Below, piece after piece: positions 57,190 to 64,000 of a DNA stretch of 64,000 nt. Source of the stretch: Kineothrix alysoides (GTDB taxonomy: Bacteria; Bacillota; Clostridia; Lachnospirales; Lachnospiraceae); contig NZ_JPNB01000003.1 in the NCBI RefSeq assembly GCF_000732725.1, positions 248,001 through 312,000 of the forward strand, read 5' to 3'. The position numbers were made by a program, and so were the translations under genes. Positions within the stretch are counted from its first letter, which is position 1. Each line of letters begins with the position of its first letter. Under the pieces are notes generated by a model. That model did no database searches and had not been told where the DNA came from. It saw nothing but the letters and a program-made list of their open reading frames with translations.

Positions 57190-58152
57190 ATGAAAATTTT
57201 AGTGGTTGGTACCGGTGTTATTGGTTGTATATATGGATGGCAATTGTCAGAGGCTGGACATGAGGTAACGCATTTTGTACGAAAGGGGAAAAAGTTAGAG
57301 ATTGATAAAGATGGTATTATCATTCATTGTCTTGATGCAAGAAAACAGAATAGACCTATTATAGAAACTTTATATAGGCCAAATACCGTTGAGCAAATAG
57401 GCAATAATGGATATGATTTGATTATCGTTCCGACGAAAGCAAATCAACTAAATTCTATTTTACCTATACTAGCGAAAACGGAGAAATATACGAACATACT
57501 TTTTTTACAAAATTTATGGATCACTCACATTCGACAAATCGAAAGTGCCTTTCAAGATTCCAGAATTATATATGGTCAGGCACATATTGCAGGCGGAGGA
57601 AAAAGCGGGAATAAGATTACCTGTGTAATTTTTGGTACCAAAAATTCACCTACCATGCTTGGAAAAAAGGATGGTACTGTCTCCGAATCGGTTATTCAAG
57701 TCGAAAAAGTTATGAGACAAGCAAATTTAAATCCCCAAATTTGCAAAAATATATTTGCTTGGTTAATCAGCCATTATGCAGAAGCCAATGGCCTTGTTGC
57801 TGGCGTTATGGAGGCAAGGACGGCACAAAATTATATTTCAAACAAAGAATACATTAAGCATTCTATACGTTTAATTCGTGAAGGATTTAAGGTATGTACT
57901 TTGCTTGGTATACACGCTTGGAAAATTTATCCACAAGCTCTTTATTATGTTCCTACATGGTGTCTGATACCAGCTTTACTCAAGATGTATCGCACAGAAG
58001 AAACACAGTTAATGATACAAGGACATATAAAACATTCTCCTGATGAAATGAAAGAAATGTTTTATGATGTTTTTGAAACCGGCAAGAATCTTGGTTTATC
58101 AATGAAAAACTATAAGCAAATGCAAAAGTACATAGATACATTTGTTCTATAA
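57190..58152 (+). CDS. ketopantoate reductase-like protein (ICE cargo)
   Basis: A 320-residue protein of the ApbA/PanE family. The NAD(P)-binding motif is LVVGTGVIGCIYGWQLSEAGHEVT at residues 3-26. The segment YDLIIVPTKANQL near 85 matches the family. The C-terminal domain is diverged. It is coexpressed with the TetR regulator, so it is likely an inducible enzyme acting on a small molecule rather than pantothenate synthesis. The true substrate is unknown. Confidence 0.85.
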   Translation: MKILVVGTGVIGCIYGWQLSEAGHEVTHFVRKGKKLEIDKDGIIIHCLDARKQNRPIIETLYRPNTVEQIGNNGYDLIIVPTKANQLNSILPILAKTEKYTNILFLQNLWITHIRQIESAFQDSRIIYGQAHIAGGGKSGNKITCVIFGTKNSPTMLGKKDGTVSESVIQVEKVMRQANLNPQICKNIFAWLISHYAEANGLVAGVMEARTAQNYISNKEYIKHSIRLIREGFKVCTLLGIHAWKIYPQALYYVPTWCLIPALLKMYRTEETQLMIQGHIKHSPDEMKEMFYDVFETGKNLGLSMKNYKQMQKYIDTFVL

Positions 58153-58171
58153 GAAAAAAACGTATATTCTA

Positions 58172-58241
58172 GCAAACTTGTCGAAAGACAAGGGGCGCAA
58201 AGCCACGGGTCTAATGTTTAAAACTATGACCGCCGAGTTGC
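58172..58241 (+). ncRNA. cyclic di-GMP-I (GEMM) riboswitch candidate
   Basis: P1 strands GCAAAC / GAGTTGC enclose a stem with a GAAA tetraloop (CTTGTC-GAAA-GACAAG). The conserved GCGCAAAGCCACGGGTCTAA and ATGACCGCCG follow. These are hallmark positions of the GEMM-I class. A terminator follows six bases later, so c-di-GMP would control readthrough to the peptide ORF and sigma gene. Confidence 0.75.
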
Positions 58242-58246
58242 AAAAG

Positions 58247-58280
58247 AGAGGTCAAAACCCGCGACGGTTTTGACCTCTTT
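58247..58280 (+). terminator. terminator of the riboswitch
   Basis: AGAGGTCAAAACC / GGTTTTGACCTCTT around six bases, with T-rich sequence after. It is the likely expression platform. Confidence 0.75.
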
Positions 58281-58347
58281 ATAGTTTTATACTTTACAAC
58301 AGTCTAATTTGTCCCGTTGATTTAATTCATATTCTAAAAATGTGAGT

Positions 58348-58452
58348 AAAGCCGCCGTGTTTTTTTAAAACGAGATCACGGAGGGCGTAATAATTGTGCC
58401 CATTTTTCATTGGCGGCTTTCGGATAGGAGGTTCTTATGTATCCAAAGCCGC
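58348..58452 (+). promoter_or_regulatory. competing hairpins around a ribosome-binding site
   Basis: GGCGGCTTT (58412-58420) can pair either upstream with AAAGCCGCC (58348-58356) or downstream with AAAGCCGC (58445-58452). In the second fold GGATA/TATCC extends the stem and the AGGAGG of the peptide ORF sits in the loop. This is the layout of a translational switch. Confidence 0.55.
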
Positions 58453-58502
58453 TGTTTCATTTTTGGGAGGAACCGTTACCTTGCTGTAACGGTTTAGCCT
58501 AG
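58437..58502 (+). CDS. 21-residue leader peptide of the ICE sigma region
   Basis: ATG five bases after AGGAGG opens a 21-codon frame (MYPKPLFHFW, then EEPLPCCNGLA). Its Shine-Dalgarno is excellent and lies in a hairpin loop. A strong stem (AACCGTTAC / GTAACGGTT) covers its last codons. It lies downstream of the riboswitch terminator and upstream of two more terminators. It may be a sensing peptide whose translation controls the region; function is inferred. Confidence 0.5.
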   Translation: MYPKPLFHFWEEPLPCCNGLA

Positions 58503-58542
58503 CTGACGCTCCAATACTTTATAAATTCAAAATAATCATTAA

Positions 58543-58573
58543 AAAAATGACCGATCAGTGCGGTCATTTTTTA
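58543..58573 (+). terminator. first tandem terminator before the sigma gene
   Basis: AAAATGACCG / CGGTCATTTT with a seven-base loop and a T run. Confidence 0.8.
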
Positions 58574-58577
58574 TTCG

Positions 58578-58614
58578 ACACCTTTCGTGCAAATCTGCAC
58601 AAAGGTGTTTTTTT
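58578..58614 (+). terminator. second tandem terminator before the sigma gene
   Basis: ACACCTTT-GTGCA / TGCAC-AAAGGTGT around AATC, followed by seven Ts. Confidence 0.85.
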
Positions 58615-58655
58615 GTACGCTTTTTTCACTGACAATTCATGGGACAAGCCTTTCC

Positions 58656-58680
58656 ACTTCGGGCCAAGTTGGCCCGAAGT
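58656..58680 (+). repeat. ICE palindromic repeat, copy 18
   Basis: Perfect arms with central G, between the tandem terminators and the sigma gene. Confidence 0.93.
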
Positions 58681-58705
58681 CAGGCCCCGTTGCCGCTCTC
58701 CCCCT

Positions 58706-58747
58706 CTCCATTTCGATTCACTAATCCCTAAAAAATCGAAATGGAGG
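58706..58747 (+). promoter_or_regulatory. hairpin sequestering the sigma-gene Shine-Dalgarno
   Basis: CTCCATTTCGATT (58706-58718) pairs perfectly over 13 bases with 58734-58746, which contains most of the GGAGG (58743-58747). Translation of the sigma gene would need this stem to open. Confidence 0.65.
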
Positions 58748-58755
58748 AATGCCCT

Positions 58756-59175
58756 ATGGCTAAAATCAATCTGCGGGATTATTACCCGTTTTATAATTCA
58801 GACTTTTTCGTTGAGATACCAGATGAAATCAAGGACGCTTTGCTGGAAGCAGAGCGCTTAGAAAAGAATTATATTCGCCGCCGCTTCTATAACAAGGCCC
58901 ACTATTCGCTGGACGCTGACGACGGAATCGAAAGGGATATTCTTTTCGTATCCCTTTCCCCCTGTGAGATTTACGAACGCAAAATCACAGCCGAACAGCT
59001 GCGATCTGCAATCGCTTCCCTACCGGACAAGCAGGGAAAACGGATTTACGCCCACTACATACTCGGAATGAGTAAATCCGATATTGCGAGGGCTGAAAAC
59101 ATTAACGAAAAAGCAATCAGAGAATCTATTGAAAGGGGATTAAAAAACATGGGAAAACTTTTGAAAAAAAACTAA
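58756..59175 (+). CDS. ICE sigma-70-like regulator (Tn916 Orf7-like)
   Basis: A 139-residue protein. The C-terminal ~65 residues are a sigma region 4-like HTH (LRSAIASLPDKQGKRIYAHYILGMSKSDIARAENI), and the N-terminal part is like small ICE sigma factors. Such proteins turn on conjugation or recombination genes. The start is the ATG eight bases after GGAGG. The long leader before it (58172-58755) suggests tight, multi-step control. Confidence 0.88.
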   Translation: MAKINLRDYYPFYNSDFFVEIPDEIKDALLEAERLEKNYIRRRFYNKAHYSLDADDGIERDILFVSLSPCEIYERKITAEQLRSAIASLPDKQGKRIYAHYILGMSKSDIARAENINEKAIRESIERGLKNMGKLLKKN

Positions 59176-59277
59176 TTTACCCTCCGAATTTTCCTTTCAA
59201 ATCACATGACTATTAGAAGGAGTTTTTTCTCCATCTATTGTTCTTTGACAACTGAATACCGATAACCTGGATACGTT

Positions 59278-59415
59278 CAATCAAAAGGGAGCCAAGCCAT
59301 AGGGTACGCCAAGACCGCCCGTTGAAAGGGGGAAAGACTAAGCGGAGCGTGAGCGATTCCTACCTACTATGACAAGGCAGATATGGCAATCTGCCCGGCG
59401 ATAATCTTTTGATTG
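59278..59415. ncRNA. candidate structured RNA downstream of the sigma gene
   Basis: A perfect 10-bp pair, CAATCAAAAG (59278-59287) with CTTTTGATTG (59406-59415), encloses 118 bases that include a GGCAGA/TCTGCC hairpin (59376-59395). A TTGACA-like -35 lies shortly upstream (59246-59251). Together with 59416-59765, which shows a small GC-rich hairpin near 59500 and palindromic repeat 19, this is a 590-base gap with no supported gene. Confidence 0.4.
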
Positions 59416-59628
59416 ATACAATGATACTTACGGTTTGAACGCTTCACAGCATTGACCGTCGCGCCATCAGCATGGGGCGGGGTGAAATTCCCATGAGGGC
59501 GGTGCCGCCGCCCGTCCGGGTTATCGTCTTTTATATATAGGGAGTACCGTACCGTTTCTTTCTGTCTAACGACAAGCCAACTTATAACGGCGTGGTATTC
59601 TCCACTGTGATAATAAATGGAAATGTGA

Positions 59629-59653
59629 ACTTCGGGACAACTTGGCCCGAAGT
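59629..59653 (+). repeat. ICE palindromic repeat, copy 19
   Basis: A at position 9; last copy before the recombinase. Confidence 0.9.
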
Positions 59654-59765
59654 GTGAGGAAAGATTAACAGCCATCACTTTTGATGATAAAGTGGTGGCT
59701 GTTTGTGTTTCCTCATAGGACAATCAGAGCATTTCATATACATGGAAAGGAGGGGGCGATTGTGA

Positions 59766-60029
59766 TTGAAGAAACGTATTCCAATTTCAGAGTTGGCGAG
59801 CGTAGACATAGAAGCGGTGAACAAAGAGGATTTAGTTGATGTTAGCGGCTTCACCTTTGATACGACTGTGCCGCAGGAACAACGTGCGGCGAAAGTCATT
59901 GCGGCGGTTAAAAATCCCTATTGTTTTCGTGTGGGTGATATGGGCGTAAAATTGGAATTTCCAGAGAACGCTCCCCCATTACAAGATGTGTTTGCCGACT
60001 TCCTCAAACGCAAGAAAAGCGGCCTGTAA
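59766..60029 (+). CDS. small ICE protein (DUF6870-like)
   Basis: An 87-residue acidic protein starting at TTG, with GGAGGGGG about nine bases upstream. It begins KKRIPISELASVDIEAVNKEDLVD and contains RVGDMGVKLEFPENAPPLQDVF. I associate it with DUF6870 proteins located just before the recombinase in this ICE type, but I am not certain. A role in excision control would fit the position, although it is not a typical HTH excisionase. Confidence 0.7.
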   Translation: MKKRIPISELASVDIEAVNKEDLVDVSGFTFDTTVPQEQRAAKVIAAVKNPYCFRVGDMGVKLEFPENAPPLQDVFADFLKRKKSGL

Positions 60030-60046
60030 AGCCAGTTTACAGGCCG

Positions 60047-60085
60047 CGACAACATTGTTCGCATTACGCTGAAATGGTATAATAT
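60047..60085 (+). promoter_or_regulatory. recombinase promoter with CGACAACATTGTT operator
   Basis: CGACAACATTGTT overlaps the -35 (TTGTTC), and TATAAT follows after 17 bases in AATGGTATAATATA. It closely matches the promoter at 54250-54292. Confidence 0.65.
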
Positions 60086-60113
60086 AAGTGTAATGTGATA
60101 GGAAGGAGGACAC

Positions 60114-61793
60114 ATGGCACGCACAAAAAACAGGGGCTTTGAGGAAAAAACAACCACTCCTCAAATAGTCCGCTGGAAACTTGGCGAATATATCCGTTTA
60201 TCCAAAGAGGACATAAACCGTGGCAAGGATAAAGACGACAGCAACAGCGTTACCAATCAAAAGGCATTGCTTGATGATTATTACCAACAGCACATAGGCG
60301 AGTTTGAAAGCGTTCAGCCGCCTTATGTGGACGATGGGTACACCGGAACGGATACCAACCGGAACAGCTTTCAAAAACTGCTTTCCGACATATACGCCAA
60401 AAAGGTAAACTGTGTTATCGTCAAAGACCTTTCCCGCCTATCCCGTAACTACACGGACGCAGGGAGTTTGATTGAAAATCTGTTTGTACAGATGAATGTA
60501 CGGTTTATCAGCTTGGCAGAGGGCATTGACAGCTACTTAAACCCGGACAGCATTTCCAACCTTATTGTGCCGATTACCAATGTTATCAACGACAATTTCT
60601 GTTATCAGACTTCAAAGAAAATACGGCAGGTTTTTGATATGAAGCGGCGCAATGGTGAGTTTATCGGCGGTTTCGCCGCCTACGGCTACATGAAGAACCC
60701 AAAGGACAAAAACGCCTTAATCGTTGATGAACAAGCCGCGGAGATAGTAAAAAACATTTATGAGTGGTTTTTGGACGGCATGAGTAAAAACGCCATAGTA
60801 CGAAATCTCAATGACCGTGGCATTTTGTGTCCGTCCGAATACAAGAAAAGCAAAGGCTTAAACTATCAAAATCCAAGCGGTTCAGAAAGACCATTATGGG
60901 GCGCAAAGACTATTAGTGACATTTTGAAAAATCGTCTTTATATCGGTGATATGGTACAGGGCCGCCAGCGTGTGAAAAGCTACAAGATACATACGCAAGA
61001 ACAGGTTCCCGAAAATGAATGGTACATTGTAGAGAATACCCATGAGCCAATCATAGAACGGCCTATCTTTGAAAAAGTGCAGGAATTGCTAAAGCGTGAC
61101 ACCCGCACCGCTCCGCAGAAAAAGAAGCTCTATCTGTTCAGCGGCTTTCTCCGTTGTGCTGATTGTGGCAAGGCTATGAGCCGCAGTCAGGTAAAAGGCA
61201 CTGTGTACTATTTCTGCCGCACCTACAAAGACCAGTCAAAAACGGCGTGTACCAAACATTCCATTAAGCATAACCGACTGGAAGCGGCTGTCCTGTATGC
61301 CATTCAACAACAGGTATATCTTGCGGTACACTATGCCAACACTTTAGAATACATCAGCACCGCACCGCTTCAAAAAAGCCAGTCCATAAGGATTGAAGCC
61401 TTGATAGAAGCCAAAGAAAAAGAACGCTCCAAAATCATGCGTTACAAGCAATCCATTTATCAGGATTGGAAAGACGGAGAAATCACTCACAGCGATTACC
61501 GTCACATGAGCGAAGATTACGAACAGCAAATAGCCGCTTTAGGCGAAGTTTTGAAAAACCTCCATGCAGAGCGTGAGGAATTGCAAAACTGTATTACCGC
61601 CGAAAGTCCTTGCTTGGTGGTTTTTAAGAAGTTTGAAACTATCGACAAACTGACAAGAGAAGTTTTGGTTGAGCTTGTAGACCATATCAAGGTACATGAG
61701 AATGGCAACATCAGCGTAAAGTTTAAGGTTGCCGACCAGCTACGCCGAGTAATGGAATACATTGAAATCAATACCCAAGAACAAGCGGTTTAA
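60114..61793 (+). CDS. large serine recombinase (integrase of the ICE)
   Basis: A 559-residue recombinase of the TndX/TnpX type. The nucleophile Ser is residue 30 in YIRLSKED; the conserved Arg pair is in IVKDLSRLSRN near 105. A recombinase domain (about 185-300) and a zinc ribbon (LRCADCGKAMS near 345, later CTKH) follow, then a coiled coil and a C-terminal DUF4368-like part. It should excise and integrate the element. The gene ends 39 bases before the right junction, as expected. Confidence 0.96.
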   Translation: MARTKNRGFEEKTTTPQIVRWKLGEYIRLSKEDINRGKDKDDSNSVTNQKALLDDYYQQHIGEFESVQPPYVDDGYTGTDTNRNSFQKLLSDIYAKKVNCVIVKDLSRLSRNYTDAGSLIENLFVQMNVRFISLAEGIDSYLNPDSISNLIVPITNVINDNFCYQTSKKIRQVFDMKRRNGEFIGGFAAYGYMKNPKDKNALIVDEQAAEIVKNIYEWFLDGMSKNAIVRNLNDRGILCPSEYKKSKGLNYQNPSGSERPLWGAKTISDILKNRLYIGDMVQGRQRVKSYKIHTQEQVPENEWYIVENTHEPIIERPIFEKVQELLKRDTRTAPQKKKLYLFSGFLRCADCGKAMSRSQVKGTVYYFCRTYKDQSKTACTKHSIKHNRLEAAVLYAIQQQVYLAVHYANTLEYISTAPLQKSQSIRIEALIEAKEKERSKIMRYKQSIYQDWKDGEITHSDYRHMSEDYEQQIAALGEVLKNLHAEREELQNCITAESPCLVVFKKFETIDKLTREVLVELVDHIKVHENGNISVKFKVADQLRRVMEYIEINTQEQAV

Positions 61794-61828
61794 CAGGCCG
61801 CTAATAAAAAGGCAGTTTGTTTTCCTTA

Positions 61829-63296
<1,468 letters not shown>

Positions 63297-63322
63297 TCTT
63301 CCCTTTCAGGGCAGAAAAACGA

Positions 63323-63348
63323 GGAACCACCTTTTAGGAGGTGGTTCC
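63323..63348 (+). terminator. terminator after the collagen-like gene
   Basis: GGAACCAC / GTGGTTCC with further pairing toward the loop, 27 bases past the stop. It also sits at the end of the convergent LytTR gene. Confidence 0.7.
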
Positions 63349-63373
63349 ATTACATACCTGCACATTGCCCGAC

Positions 63374-64000
63374 TCAAAAGCTTCTTTCCCTTTCTATCAG
63401 CTCACAATACCTATCCTTCACGAATCGCCTCCTATTCTCACTGACCGGAAGCTTCCTGCCATCCCTTATTTTAACGCAGGCCTTCAGCAGGCTCTTTATA
63501 TACATGGCATTCACGAGGAAGGATTGATGCGTGCGAATAAATTGGAATTGAGAATCCTTAAGTTCCTGCTCTATCTCGTTCATCTTCCCGAAAAAGCACT
63601 CTCTTCTGCCCTCTCCGGTATGAATAAAAATTTTTCTTCCCTGACTCTCAAAATATATGATGTACTCTAACGATATATTATGTACTTCCTTTTTGAAACA
63701 ATAAGTGAAGCAGGATGCACGTTCATAGGTTTTTAAATAGGCGTCTAAAAAGTAGCGTTCGAACAGCTCCTTATCTATCGGCTTATCCATAAACCGGAAG
63801 GTATCTACTTCGAACAGCCTTCTTATATATTTATCGTGACGGGAAACACAGATGATTAATGTATGCTTATTCATCGACCTGATTTCTCTCGCCGTATTAA
63901 TATCGTTTTCATCCTCTATATTTAAATAAATTAAATCGAACTTTTCTTCCGAATAAATGCTGTCCGTAAGCTTCTTTCCATCGAAAAATACATCGATATC
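63374..64000 (-). CDS. LytTR-type response regulator (partial, runs off the right edge)
   Basis: Open from the window end to the stop at 63374, 208 codons visible. The C-terminal LytTR DNA-binding domain covers the last ~105 residues (LEYIIYFESQGRKIFIHT, FIRTHQSFLVNAMYIKSL). The preceding receiver-like part reads FDLIYLNIEDENDINTAREI, with Asn where the phospho-acceptor Asp of LytTR/AgrA regulators is expected. A later Lys (FRFMDKPID) is kept. It may act without phosphorylation. The start lies beyond the window; a Met at 63874 is internal. Confidence 0.88.
   Translation of the reverse strand, partial: DIDVFFDGKKLTDSIYSEEKFDLIYLNIEDENDINTAREIRSMNKHTLIICVSRHDKYIRRLFEVDTFRFMDKPIDKELFERYFLDAYLKTYERASCFTYCFKKEVHNISLEYIIYFESQGRKIFIHTGEGRRECFFGKMNEIEQELKDSQFQFIRTHQSFLVNAMYIKSLLKACVKIRDGRKLPVSENRRRFVKDRYCELIERERSF

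Noticed and set aside
58547-58861. A 104-codon plus-strand frame across the terminators and the start of the sigma gene.
   Set aside because: It reads through two terminators and a palindrome and is off-frame with the sigma gene.
35657-59653. The palindromic repeats as a CRISPR array.
   Set aside because: Spacing is irregular (tens of bases to kilobases), genes lie between copies, and no cas genes are present.

Overview
The window looks like the chromosome of a spore-forming low-to-mid G+C Clostridia, most likely a Lachnospiraceae relative. The signs are an alpha/beta-type small acid-soluble spore protein, the tig-clpP-clpX-lon-engB order, a collagen-like spore-surface gene, CUT1 sugar transporters with YesM/YesN control, and Shine-Dalgarno sites of the AAAGGAGG type. 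It carries one integrated conjugative element (ICE) of the Tn1549-like Firmicutes type.

Chromosome, 1-34.9 kb. An ECF sigma/anti-sigma pair lies at the left edge, with its own ECF-type promoter. Next come a vanZ-truA-dehydrogenase-AI-2E exporter operon and the protein quality-control block engB, lon, clpX, clpP and tig. These are followed by the SASP gene, threonine aldolase, CBS and DJ-1 genes, a FUSC-type exporter and a CYTH protein. From 16.4 to 32.6 kb everything is carbohydrate uptake. A LacI regulator, 4-alpha-glucanotransferase and a CUT1 ABC importer form one unit, whose promoter is followed by three 12-bp tandem operators. A second CUT1 importer with an extra binding protein and a YesM/YesN two-component system forms the other. 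It shares a promoter block with a GH30 glycosidase gene. An ABC-F protein follows on the opposite strand.

ICE, about 35.51-61.83 kb. A large serine recombinase element of about 26.3 kb sits inside a collagen-like gene: the 5' part is at 34972-35511 and the 3' part at 61833-63296. Joining the two at the shared TAC restores the frame and the Gly-X-Thr rhythm. In order it encodes ParB, an NDT-like protein, an ArdA remnant, a coiled-coil protein, PcfB, VirD4, Maff2, VirB6/TrbL, a SpoVG-like protein, PrgI, VirB4, an NlpC/P60 hydrolase, DUF4315, DUF4366, MobC, relaxase, a sigma factor and the recombinase. AT-rich cargo interrupts this backbone: a large antisense DEAD-box helicase, an antisense DUF2971 protein, and a TetR/ketopantoate-reductase-like pair.

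The most unusual features are in the ICE. Eighteen complete copies and one half copy of a 25-bp self-complementary repeat occur only inside it, mostly between a stop codon and the next ribosome-binding site. Several appear to bring their own stop codon, giving the gene a new Ala-Glu-Arg C-terminus, and four lie inside coding sequence in the same reading frame. The ICE sigma factor has a long leader with a c-di-GMP-I-like riboswitch, terminators, a short peptide ORF with competing hairpins, and a hairpin covering the sigma gene's Shine-Dalgarno. Downstream of the collagen 3' part are a terminator and a LytTR regulator cut by the window end.
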